DNA of 64,000 nucleotides. Origin: Telopea speciosissima. Lineage: Eukaryota > Streptophyta > Magnoliopsida > Proteales > Proteaceae. The notes beneath the pieces are model-generated. The model searched no databases. It had not been told where the DNA came from and saw only the letters and a program-made list of their open reading frames with translations. The translations under genes and the position numbers were made by a program. Shown piece after piece: positions 9,381-21,400 of this stretch (its first letter is position 1; every line of letters starts with the position of its first letter). The stretch spans positions 52,144,540 to 52,208,539 of the forward strand of contig NC_057916.1 of assembly GCF_018873765.1 (NCBI RefSeq). The letters run 5' to 3'.

Positions 9381-11295
9381 AGCTTGGATGAAAGGTGAGC
9401 AAATACCTTGAACATAGCTATCATACCCAAAACCACTCCTGCGAGGATTAGGTAGGTGACCCAAATTGCATGCTAGCAATCCGCCAAATCCCACGAATCT
9501 AGAAGCAGTTACTCCATTCACAAACACACATCCATAGTAATACAACATATAAACTCAGAGTGCTGCAAAAAACTATAATTACATTAAAAGATAAGGAAGC
9601 ATAGCAGTACAGGAAATGATTGTTATATACATAAGTAGGTTGAATCATTCCCTCTCTCACACCCACAAACAGAACAGTGAAAGATACCATATACATCAAC
9701 TGAAACAAAAGGAAAATACATACAGGGCGAGGTAACTCAAGCCCCCATAAAGAAAGAGGAAAACTAAAAGAAGAAACGGGGATTAACTCCTATCAAAGTC
9801 AAAAAGGAGTACCCAAGATAAAAAGCAGCATCAACATCCACGTCAACACCCTTCACGGGTCAGTCCTCAGTCGTCACCGAGAACACTCGGACCATTGGCA
9901 TGACCTCCATCGGGGTCCACACTAATATGGTCATAACCATCATGGCTCTCCTCCTCGTAATAAGCCTCCCCGCCACAGTGACATCCACCTGTACAATCAT
10001 CTAATAAAAAAACATGTATAACAGAGTGTGAGCCCCACTGAGCCCGTGAATGAAACATATCATCATGCATGCATATGCAACCACAATCATATGGATCCTA
10101 CATGAAAATGCAGTCCAGTTATTTATTAGCCACCTAACATCACAACTAAGGCAGGTTAGTGTTATTACAATCCCCAATACATGTATCCCTGGTACGGGCT
10201 TTTAACCCCTTCCCGCGATACACCCATTGAGTTGTCGGAGAGGACCAGTCAGCTCTCACATTCGTTCACCAAGGTCAGTCCGACCAGCCCTCTGTGATTA
10301 ACCTGTGAGGCATCCATCCCTTTTTCTCTTTTCTTTTCTTTTCTGGCTTATAGCCTGGCATATAGCCCATAATCACATTTCTTTTCTTTTCATTTCATTT
10401 CATTTCTTTTTCTTTTCTTATATACGGCCACTCCCACAGGCATCCAACACCTTAACCCTTGTTGGCAAGGGTGCATAGCACGGGTGATGAAACTCTAACC
10501 CCATGTCTATATGGCATCGTATGAGTCAGGCGGTGTCAACCGTATCCCATTCTATGGGCTACCACAAGCCTCATTTCCAAGCCAGCTACGGCATCTAGTC
10601 TAACATTCACAATCCGCATAGAGTATTCCAACATAATTTCCAGCAGTCAACACAGTGTTGTATTGAATTTTAAGATTTATGATTAAACATGTATCACAGT
10701 AATAATATTATAAAATTAAATTCATCACCTTATTTATGTTACATCTACACACGCGATGACATTCCACTCACCTTGGTCTGGTTCTACAAGTTTAGTTGTT
10801 GTTTCAGTTGCAGCTGGAGTCTAGCAGTGCACCTCGAGCGCGGGATCAAATCCTAAAGTATTAAATCAGACATGTGTTATTTATTATTCAAAACTATTTT
10901 TGGATGTCCTAGTGTTGATCTAGGCTCACTAGTCTGACTCGGGGCTCAGTATAGTATCACTTGGAATTCTCTGGGTCTTGTACTTGGCCTTGGGCCCATA
11001 TCCTGGTGCATCATCCGGAGAATGTGGTTCAGGGTCAGGTATGGTATTTTACCAATGTAGTACATAGTTCATGGTCCTGACAGTCTCACAATACAGTCCT
11101 TAGGTCAGCAGTGTAGCTAGACCAACACAGGCAGGGTTTCTAAGCCCTGTGGGGCCCACTTGGGTACCCAAAGTGTAAATAATGGTGGACAGATGTGAGG
11201 AGGGGTATTTTGGCCATTTACCACCTCCTTACACTGTTCATGGTCCATTTGTGGAAGCCCCCAAGGTCTGGTCTACAAATCAGCCCTTGTTAATT

Positions 11296-11335
11296 CTCTG
11301 GGCGATTCACTGGGTGATGTGTGCATCGCCCAGAG
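11296..11335. repeat. Hairpin motif, copy A
   Basis: Perfect 11-bp arms CTCTGGGCGAT and ATCGCCCAGAG enclose an 18-nt loop. A related motif lies at 12313-12364. Confidence 0.85.
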
Positions 11336-12090
11336 CCTGTTTAAAACGTGAACAGGCTCTAGATCTTGGAATTTTCACCACAGGCAGTGCCAAGGTCGAT
11401 CCTACATGCATGTTAGGTTGTTGTGGACCCCATGTGGAGTGGTTTTCAGTGGTCCCCATGGATCATGTCCTGGGCCCACCATTTGGCAATCAGGAGTTGT
11501 CCAGTTAGCACAGAGAATAGTAGCTCAGCATAAAGCCACGGTTTGGGCTTCATGCAAGGACAGATTTACGTGCCAAATCATGGCAGCAGACTGTCCCTAC
11601 CAAGATCCAGGCAAGAACTAGCTTGCATGCACAGATCCAAGCCCAGACTGCCTGTTCTAGGTGTAACAGGGCAGTGCAGTCTGGCACAAGGACAGATTTC
11701 AGTCCCAAGTAAGAAACAGCAGCAAAAATTACTTTAATATGCTTAGATATTTCATGCAATTGGGTTGCATGTCAGATCTGTAGTAGTACATGGCAGCCCC
11801 CAGGTGATCTGGGCTATCCATGACCAGAAATACCTCCAAAACATAGAGATCTAAGGGAGGAAACAGTAAACAGCAAAAGCAATAGGTAAGAACATGGTTG
11901 TATACCTGAAAATGGACTAATGCTGCTGTTGGAGCTAGATCTGGAGGTAAGGTATGTACTCCCTCTTCCTTCCCTTCTTTTTCTCCTTCCTTTCTTCTTC
12001 TTTTCCTTCTCCTTTCCTCTCTTTTCTCTCTTCTCTTCCTCCCATGGTTTGAACAGTAATAAAAGGTTCTATTTTAAGCTGAGACCCCCT

Positions 12091-12097
12091 ATTTATA
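12091..12097 (-). promoter_or_regulatory. TATA box of the minus-oriented LTR-like block
   Basis: The minus strand reads CTATAAATAGGGGG, a strong plant TATA context, followed within 150 bp by a long purine run. Confidence 0.5.
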
Positions 12098-12312
12098 GAC
12101 CAGCTATAATTAGGGTCTATTCGGCAGCCTGGCCCCACCCCTAGAATGCATTTTTGGAACTGATTCTTAGCCATTCTGGCCACACTGGTGGGGTCCATAG
12201 GGGCCCAAGGGTAATTTATGGTGCCCAAGACTCCCATCTACCTCTGGAGGGTATCCATGGTCTGTATGGGTGTTCCCCACACTTTTGCTGTTTAAAATAT
12301 TCATTTTTACCA

Positions 12313-12364
12313 CTCTGGGCGATTCACTGGGTGATATATGCATCGCCTAGTGCATCACCCAGAG
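12313..12364. repeat. Hairpin motif, copy B
   Basis: The same left part as copy A (CTCTGGGCGATTCACTGGGT) is followed by an extended right part ending ATCACCCAGAG, so the outer arms still pair. Confidence 0.8.
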
Positions 12365-12720
12365 AATACAACAAAGTTGTATCTCATTGTGCTTGCACAG
12401 GGGTTTGGCCCAGGGTTTAGGCCTTACACCCACACCTCACCCAGGGTCAAATGTACCTCTTTCCAGGTGCAGGCCCCACATTTATGAAGAGGAGAGAGAA
12501 TACCTGGAGTCCAAGTTGTACATTATGCAATGTGCAGTACAGTGGCATGGAGCTGCAATCCACCTTTTGGCAGGTATGTGGGAGATCATTCCCATTGGAT
12601 CAGCCACTGGTGTGATGCTCCACAGAGTGCTTGGGTGACTGGCCAGGGTTTCCTATTCTTCATCCAAATTCTCAGCCAGTCAAGGGGTAGGTTTGACAAT
12701 AGCCCCCAACACTCACAAGG

Positions 12721-15217
12721 TTAGACCCTCCTCGAATCTCTTGAAGTGCGGGTCAAAGCCCACAACAATTCTTGGCTCATCCAGCCTTGATAGCAGGAAT
12801 GGAACCACAGACGGAACCACTGCTGGTGATTCTGTTTGATCGTTCGTTTGAGCTGTCAAGGGTATTATGGTAATTTGGTACATTGGACCCACAACCCCGC
12901 ACTCCGGACATAGTGTCCCTATCCCTAAGTGTGGTAGGTCTCACCCTTGGCCTTCACCTACCTATTGGGCCACATAGGTGGGCCCACATGGCTCAATTTA
13001 AGTAAAAATAAGTATCTTGACTTAGGGGTAAACCAAACAGGGCCTTAGGGCCACTTGGCTTAGTAATAAGAGCCAGCCCTTATGGATCATTCATTCCACA
13101 CCAACCAAAAACATGGGAGCTTGGGCTGGAGCATTGAAGGTAGCTTAAGAGAGGAAGAAAGCGGCAAGATCAAGGATTGATTGGTAGTGGGTGCCCTAAT
13201 CCCTACACTGATTGAGGTAAGCCCTCATTCCACCCTCCTCTCTCTCTCTCCCTTTTAATCTATTTTGGGTTTTGAGAACTTCCTTGAGCATGGGTTTCAC
13301 CTAGGATTCCACTTGAACCCAAGGTTGTGAACTGATGATCTCTGGTACTCTGCAATTGGGTTCCACGCCTATCTAAGCCTAAAGGAACCCAATGTATCAA
13401 CCTGTTGTTGACCAATGGTTGCCAAACCCTAAAACCCTAAATGGGGTCAAATGGAAGCCATGTATAGTGAACCCTAGGATTAGGGATGGCTGGGTTCGTG
13501 GTGACCCTATGAGGGCTTAGGACACCCCTCTTAGCCTTTAGAACCAATGGATCCCAAGGAAAAAGGCTGGGAGAAGAAAGCTCCCGGAATGATTGTTTTC
13601 CCTTGGGCGGAACTTTGAACAAAACCAAGCATCGAGCCTCCACCCATAGTTTCGTCCTATTTAAAATGAACATCGATTGGGCGGAACAACAAATGGAACC
13701 ACCCTGGTTGCTTCCGTCTGATGTTCCAAACCCCTCGGGTATGTCTCAGGATACTGGCAGAGTAACGGACGGAACCATGACTGAGATTCTGCCTGATCTT
13801 TTGTCCCATGTATTTCAACCCAGGGCCTAGACGGAACCACAGACGGAACCAGTGGCACTGCCTCCGTCCCTATTGTCTTCTGTATGGGGTTACAATAACT
13901 CATGGGGCTCCTCATGGGACCCACCTACACCTTCTAACACATTACTTCATGCATCCCTAGGTAATCAAAGTAGCGCGGGGGAGCATGCACTGAGGTAATA
14001 CTCACCGAGCGATACAACAACGATAAGTGAGTGGATTTTGGGTCTTGTTGGGTTTGCCTATATTCATCTATTCATATATATAAACACAATGATAATATCA
14101 TCATCATAACCATGGTTGCATTATTGCATATATTGTTATTGGATACTTGTGATATGGATTATGATGTGGACTGTGTTGGGTTTCGGTGCCGGAAAGTGCC
14201 AATACCGGGATCCCAGATTATTTGAGCTAATGACATGCATGACATTTTGCTTGAATGCATCATGTTGATACACCCAGATTACCTCTCGACATGATAGAAC
14301 CCATGTAATATATCTGTGGTTAGGACCAGTCCCCTATGCTACGACCCTTACCAACAGGGATTTAGGTGTTGGATAACTAGGACGCCGGATTTTGTGGAGA
14401 GGTAGAGAGGCCAGTCATGGTAGCAATGGTTATCGGGATCTGCCTTTGGATGGTGATGATTGCGATCGGCACAGGCTCCCATGTGGTAATTAAGGTTGCA
14501 TCTGTGGCATTGAAAGGAAGGGACCTAGTGTATTCCCAAATTATAATTGTAGCATTTACCAATTAACCTAGCATTGTGTGTTAGGTGAAAAATGAATTAA
14601 TAATATCATTCATTATGGACTATTTGTGCCTTGTGTGTATGTGTATCCCCATCCCCTCACTAGCTCAGTGGAGCTAACCCCCGTGTACACAATCTTTTTA
14701 GATGATGATATAGGTACTGGATGTCTTGCGGGTCTCGAGGTTGAGCTCTCGGGATATGATGCTATTTGATCTGAGGATTCGGAGTATAAGGTCGAGGAGC
14801 ACGGAGACGGATGTCCGTATGATGATTGCTCTTATGGAGCATAGTGATTTCTTGGGACTTAGTCCCCTCTTTTGATTCTTTTAGGGCTTTTAAGCCTTTG
14901 TATAAATATTTTCATGTTATACTATTATTTTGTATAGTTATGTCATAGTTAGTCTAAACATTGTGTTATTATATTGTATCACATAGAGGTTGAACATGAT
15001 GTAACTATTGATCTTAACATTTCCACACTGTTGCTTACTCTTAAAAATGTAATTATCTTACCTTTTCTGCACTCTGGTATGAATGTGGCATTTATGTTAG
15101 TTTCGGACTGTGAATTGGGACATTGCATCTGTGATCCTGGTAGTGTTGGGTTGACGTGTGTCATCCCAGTCACTTTTATTACTATCATATTCTTTATTGG
15201 AATGGGGGCCATTTTTA
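12721..15217 (+). repeat. Plus-oriented LTR-like block
   Basis: No coding sequence is recognised. It contains repeats of GACGGAACCA near 12806, 13770 and 13832, a GAGGTAAG-plus-pyrimidine tract at 13211-13250, and the 14330-14730 block that mirrors the minus-strand block at 9381-10500. The order and wording (CTCACTAGCTCAGTGGAGCT, then TTTTTAGATGATGATATAGG) resemble the 3' half of Tekay-type LTRs. It may continue the LTR begun at 9052, but I cannot prove this. It ends where LINE sequence begins. Confidence 0.45.
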
Positions 15218-17350
15218 CCTGAAATAATTTTCCCTTCCCAATCTACTTTTATTAAGGATCAACAGATCTCTGACAATATTATTATTGCCCAAGAGATTTT
15301 TCACTTTTTGAGAAAGAAAAAGAAAAAAAAAAAAGGAAAACAAGGCTTTTTGGCTCTAAAGTTGGACATGGGCATATGACAGAGTCGAATGGAGTTTTAT
15401 CATCTATATTTTTAAATTTCTTGGTTTTGACCAGTCGTGGATAAATCTTTTTTCTTCCATTCTGAAATGCTCCTTTTCCATTAAGCTTGAGGGAAGCGTT
15501 TTTTATTTCTTTGAACCCTTTAGAGGACTTAGGCAGGGATGCCCTCTTAGTCCTCCTTACTTGTTCATCATTGCCATGGAATGCTTGTCTCGATTGCTTC
15601 AGACTTACAGAGTTCTAGATCTTTTTCACAGCATTAAGATTGCACATATTACTCCAGAAATCACTCATCTGTTTTTTGCAGACGATACACTACTCTTCTG
15701 TCGTGCAAATCTTGATGATGTTCATACTCTGAAATCTATTCTTAATCTCTTTGGGTCTTTATCGGGGCAACAACTAAACATGTCCAAAAGTGGTGTCTTT
15801 AGTAGTAACACTCCTAAATCCATTCAGAGAAAATCTACAAGACCCTGGAAGTAAAAGTGATGGGTGACTCATCAAAATATTTGGGTGCTCTCATCTTTCC
15901 TCATCGTTCAAAATGAACTCTATCTCCTCTGATTAATAGAATTCAAATCAGACTCTCCGACTGGGAATGTAAATTTCTTTCTCAAGCAGGGAGATCTGTG
16001 TTGATTAAATTTGTGCTTCATGTTATTCCTACCTGTCAAATGTCATGCTTCTTATTCCCAAAATCCATGTGCCAAAAATTTGACTCTATCTGCTGCGGTT
16101 TTTGGAAGGGTTTTTCCACACCACATAAAGGATTTTCCCCCATCTCTTGGGAGAGTTTCTGTACCCCAAAAAGTCAAGAGGGTTAGATTTGAGAACCCAT
16201 TGGAACCATAATCGAGCCTTAATTTTAAAATTGATTTGGAGACTATTTAATGATTCATCAAGTCTCTGGGCTCGTGTTCTCAAATCCAAATATTTTTCGG
16301 CTGCTTCCCTATTGGATCCATTAAAAAAATTTCCTTCCGGTTCATGGACCTGGAATAGCATCCGAACCCTCCTACCTATATTTAGACAAATCACTCGTTG
16401 GTGCATTGGTACTGATCACAAAGTTAATATCTGAGCTGACCCTTGGATCCCAGACAATCTCCATATTGGTGTTGTGTCACCACCAACTATCCCAAACTCT
16501 AATTTTTCCATTGTTAATGAGCTTATTATTAATCGCTCATGGAATACATCTTTGGTCTCCTCTTTATTCCTTAACCCAATCAGCCAACGTATCATCACCA
16601 TTCCACTTTCACATACACCACGAGGATAATTTCTTTTGCACTTTATCAAAATATGGCCGCTTCGCTACTAAAGTGGTTGCAGCTTTCCTTGCAAATGAGT
16701 CCTCGTTACCCATTGACCAATTTTGGACCAGACTTTGGAAATTAAAAGTCCACCCAAAATTCAAGATTTTTCTGTGGAAAATTTTTAGAGATGGGTTGTC
16801 AACCAGAAATAAACTGCATTGGATGAACCTTCAATCTAACTCTTGCTTAATCTGCCAAGATGCCTCTGAATCGCCATGGCATATTTTCTTATCTTGCAAC
16901 ATTGCAAAAAGAATTTGGCTGGCTGGACCTCTTGGTCTTCGAACAGAATTTCTTCAAGGTAATACCATCAAAGAGGCTTTTCATAATTTGATTTGAAGTC
17001 CATCTATGATTAAAAGTGATGGAGATAGTGTCCTGAGCATTGCTAGCATTACTATGTACTTTATCTGGCAAAACAGGAACCGAACTATTTTTGACCATCA
17101 GAAAACCCATCCCACAAGTATCATTAGAAATATTATGAGATGGGCCGTAGAAAACAAATTATTTTGCCCAATGGAAAATCCAACCCACTCGGTTCAGGAA
17201 TCCCTAGAACAAGTTTCTAGCTCCAAGTTGACTCCTCCACCTATGGACTGCTATTTGGATCCCAATACCCAGGATAACATCATTTTGATTACAGATGGTA
17301 GTTATAACCAAGGTTCGAAACAGGAAGGATGGGGCTATGTAATTATCTAC
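15218..17350 (+). pseudogene. LINE (plant L1-type) ORF2 fragment, part 1
   Basis: The fragment starts inside RT (QSTFIKDQQISDN), so the endonuclease and 5' end are absent, as usual for 5'-truncated LINEs. The RT motifs GLRQGCPLSP and FADDTLLF (catalytic Asp pair, near 15678) are followed by a thumb region. A zf-RVT region lies at 16715-16920 (RLWKLKVHPKFKIFLW, CLICQDASESPWHIFLSC), and RNase H starts at 17286 (LITDGSYNQGS). Several frameshifts and stops (15378, 15852, 16433, 16996) make it a pseudogene. It is cut at 17351 by a copia element and resumes at 29742. Confidence 0.88.
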
Positions 17351-17743
17351 TGTAAATCGGTGATGGACTTGAAGCCCAGCTGGTTCGCCCACATGGGGTA
17401 GGTCGGTGGAGCCAATAATGAGAGAGAGAGAGGGACGGTCACTTAAATGACCGATCCCTCCTCTGATTGGTCAATCCCAGGGTTTAGCCTATATATAGAC
17501 ATAAGGCATAAACCCTAGGAGCATGAACTAATTAAATCTCTCCCTCCTTTCAAGTTCTACGTTTCCTAGGGTTTCCATCGTTGCATAGGATTTTGTGGTG
17601 TGGAGTTCTCTGAGGAGAAGCCTATAAAGATCGCATTGTGCTCGTAATTATAAGCCGCCTTTGATCGTCCCTTCCACTACGATTCCATTCGGTTCAGGTA
17701 ATCCCTAAACCTATGTGATTAATGAAATGCTCGAAGACTAACA
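17351..17743 (+). repeat. 5' LTR of copia element
   Basis: TG...CA ends. A TATA box CTATATATAG is at 17489-17498, downstream of a GATTGGTCAAT box. It matches 29354-29736 almost throughout, including a GA-rich run. The right LTR lacks about 15 bp near its 3' third. Confidence 0.95.
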
Positions 17744-17744
17744 G

Positions 17745-17758
17745 TGGCATCAGAGCCA
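17745..17758 (+). promoter_or_regulatory. Primer binding site (initiator tRNA-Met type) of copia element
   Basis: TGGCATCAGAGCCA lies one base after the 5' LTR. The usual copia PBS is TGGTATCAGAGC, so it differs by one base. Confidence 0.9.
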
Positions 17759-18471
17759 TTAGGATTTGCGATTTGCACATGATGAATATGTTTTTTTAAT
17801 GGAGATCTGCAACTAGCACCGTGCACCACAGCTGGCTGCCACGTATGCTGCACTTTGCGCACCCTCGCGGCCTGCTGCACCTTGTGCACCCCTCACGGCT
17901 TGCTGCACCAGCGTGGCCCTCGTGGCCTGCTGCATCTTCGCGGCCCTTGCGGCATGGCCGTGAGGCCCTTTCTCGTTTTTTAATTTCTGTTTCATGTATG
18001 AATAAAAGTGGATGTAATGATGATGAAATCATTAAGTGTATGATGATGCAATCATTATATATATATATATTAAAAAAAAAATATGCAACACATCATGATT
18101 TTGGAAAAGTCAAAAGTAACTTTTTTGATTACTTTTCAAAAGGTATTTTAGGTTTCATGTGAAATTTGGTTACTCTCTCTTGTTACCCTTTAGTTTTATA
18201 AAAAAGTAAAATCAAATTCTGCTGCTGCCACATATGCAACTCATCGGCACACAGCCGCGGCAGCCATAGGCCACGGCCTATTGCTGCCGTTGCTGTGCCC
18301 GCAAGGCTGATGGACAGAATTTGATTTTACTTTTTTATAAAACTAAAAGGTAACAAGAGAGAGGAACCAGATTTCACATGAAACCTTAAATATCTTTTGA
18401 AAAGTAATCAAAAAAATTGCTTTTGACTTTTTCAAAACCATGATGATTGCATATTTTTCTTTAAATATATA

Positions 18472-21400
18472 TCATATTATTATATAAAAGTAGGTTATGG
18501 CAAATCTTTCATTTACCTATTTTATCTTTCATTCTTATCTAAAATTTCAATTTTAATTTTATATTCTTAATCTTCATGTAATTTATTTTTATAATTTCTT
18601 AATGTAAGGTACCCTTACTATTAGTATTTGTTTTTAATTTTTAATTAATATTAATAATTAAAAAATGTTCGTTTTCTACAAGCTAATCGATTGGTTTCCT
18701 TTACCCTAACTAAACCCCTAACCCCCAAAATACCTAGCCTATTCACAATACGAAACCAGCTTGTCCCCTTGTCTCCATTCCTGGATGATTGAAGCTCCAC
18801 TGCTTCAGATTGTTGAACTCCATCGGCAATTGCAGCGGCTGAAAGGCGACTCACTACCCCTATCCCCTCTCCCATCAATATCTCGCTCTACCCTGGCTCC
18901 CACTCTCTTTCACGACCTTTCCCCTCTGTCCCCCTCACTAATGATCTTACCCATCTCCCGAAGCAGATAGTGATGACAACGTGTACTTCAGGTCTGTGCA
19001 TTCGTTTTATAGACTACATGGCAGAATTTGTTTTATAGACTATTTCCTTCTTATTAGTTGTTCGGAATCCTGTTCTGATTGAATTTTTTTTCTTCTTCCT
19101 GTTGGCTTAGGATGGGAATTCTCAGACAATTCGACCGTGTGTGCACTTCAATCGTGTCGAAATCTGATGGTACGTGTACTTTGAAATCCTGAGATTTCTG
19201 AAACTTATAGAATTTGATTGCAAGCAATTACCTTATTTGAAGATGATACCAAACGAATGTTGAAAGATAATTACACTTCTCATCTTCTTCAGGTTCGGTC
19301 TCTCTCTCTTTCTCACTCCCCCATTCTCACACCCTTTTTCCCCTTCAATTCTTGTGTAAGGAAATGGTTGCTGCTTCTTGATCTTCTTTGTTTTTGTTTT
19401 TTTGCTTTTAATTTGCAGGAGAGAAATGTGCAAGGAACCAGAATTTTTGGAACAAGTCCATTACTTGTGATTCGTTCTCCTCTTCCCATCCAAACAAGAG
19501 GAACATTTTGAAGGACGTAGGTAAATTTTTTTATTTTCCTTTCACATGGAGATAGAAAAAACATTAGATAATGGTTTCAACATGCATATTCTCCATTTGC
19601 TTTTAGCGTTTTGTTTTTTCAATCAAAGAATGTCCTTTCACAATCTCTCTCTTCCCTACCCCCATCCTTTATTTTCTTATGTCATTGTTCTGGGAAAATT
19701 TTGTTTTCATTATTTTCTTGACTAGACTTCAGGTTAAACTCAAAGTGTGTTCTTTTTTTTCTAGGGTCAATATACAAAAATGTTCTTCTTTCACTTGATA
19801 ATTGCTAAGAATGTTATTTTCTTTGGAAATCTATAGTAAGTTATGAATTTTAACAAAACTCTAAGATTTGGTATTAGTTTAAAATTTTTCCTCTGTATTA
19901 ATTTTAGTTGTACTTGATTCATTCCTTTTAATTATCCCATTTCTTTTTAGAGGAATTCAGGAGATGTGGCAGAGGCATCCACCGGATCACAGACACCGTT
20001 TTCCAAACTTTTTACATTTACCACTCCGAATGCTATCTTCTGTATATAGTGTTCACTTTTATTTTCTATAATTATTTCTTCATAATTCTTTATTTATGTA
20101 AATCATGTTATGTAGTTCAAATTTTTTTAAACTTTTTTTCTTTTCCATCCATTGCAAGTCATTACAACCCCAATATGCTCTACCATTTCGTAGCCCCATA
20201 CCCAAGTTATTTAATTAAACTGATTCTCACTCAAAATCAAAGGGCAAATCTGATATTATTGAAGTCTAATGGATTATGAAATTCATATCATCTGATTTGA
20301 TGAAAAGTATTTTGCATTGCACGTGCATGTAAAGTATAATCCTCCCAGTTCTCCACCTGCCCCCTGTTTTTGATCTTTACTTTTCATTTCTTTTCCATTG
20401 CAGAGAAGAAAGAGAACAGAAGAAAATTGAGATTATACTTGGAGCCCTTCCTATTGTCACTCTTAAAATCTCTTCTCCTTCTTAAGATGGGAAACTTATT
20501 TCATTAGGTAACTATATCATCCATCCAACGTATCTGTCTTCCCTTCTTCTACCATCTCTCTAGCACACATCCCCCCCCTCTCTCTCTCTCTTCTTTTACA
20601 TCTCATACTGCCTCTCCTCTCAAGGTAAAGTAATTTTGATTATTCTTGTGGTGGAGATTGTATGCTGCACTATAGTATGGAAATTTTAATGTTTTCCTAA
20701 ATTCTGTCCTTCCTTCCACAGTAAGTGTTTCTCTGTTTTGTTTGTCTTTATTTTATATTTCTTCCTTTTTACTATTGTTTCCTTGCTATGTAATTTAGCA
20801 GGTAATTTATGATCTTTACTTACTACTTTTTCCTTTTCAATTTTTTTGGTATACATTGTATGCTGCGAGATTATGAATTTTATAGATTTTCTTTTATTGG
20901 TTTAAGTGTTTTTTCTTTTTAATTTTTTTTTCCTTCTTGCCATTGTAACTGTTTTTCTATTTTGTCCTTTTGCATTTTTAATACATTTTAACCGCTCTTA
21001 TCCTTTTATTTTAAGGTGAGATGGGTTCTTAGTTTCCTCGGTTATAGATGTAACTGTTCTCCACCTCCCCTGTCTCTGCTTGGGTGTGGTTTAATCCTCC
21101 TCTTTAGCAATTTTTGCCACAAAGTTTATTTTTCTTTTTCTTCAGTAATTTTTCAAGGAGAGGATATGATTTGTCTTCAGTAATTTTTCCTTTGTTATTC
21201 TTCTTTCATTGTAATAGAGAACATTTTACCGCCTTACTGGATCCCATCTTCCTTCTCCAGTTTCAACTACTTCAGCTATGTGTGGAAACATCTTGTACAT
21301 TAATACCTCAGAGCTTCCAAGCCTAAAAGGAAATGCACATAATTGCTTATAATTGATTAAGCAGGCAGTTTATTCCCTGATTGCTACTAAGCAGATGGTT

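Larger units (their letters stand above)
9381..12720 (-). repeat. Minus-oriented LTR-like block
   Basis: No coding sequence. Read on the minus strand, it has a TATA box (12091-12097) followed by a purine-rich leader (11950-12045). Near 10440-10500 there is a block with GCCAACAAGGGTTAAGGTGT, and near 10000-10060 a GGCTCAGTGGGGCTCA block followed by an ATTAGATGATTGTACAGGT block. The same order recurs on the plus strand at 14330-14730, so this looks like a diverged LTR of a Tekay-type element in the opposite orientation. The boundaries are estimates. Confidence 0.45.

Noticed and set aside
9084-9398. 104-codon plus-strand ORF after the chromodomain integrase
   Set aside because: No family recognised, and it lies just inside an LTR start; probably a chance ORF.
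11182-11508. 108-codon plus-strand ORF
   Set aside because: It lies in LTR-like non-coding DNA and includes a hairpin motif; its content is not protein-like.
13424-13440. Telomere-like CCCTAAA repeats
   Set aside because: Only about two units (AACCCTAAAACCCTAAA) and no array; likely chance or LTR text.
20310-20345. Second Helitron 3' end (GCACGTGC hairpin)
   Set aside because: A GCACGTGC palindrome is present, but no CTRR-T end follows at the expected distance.
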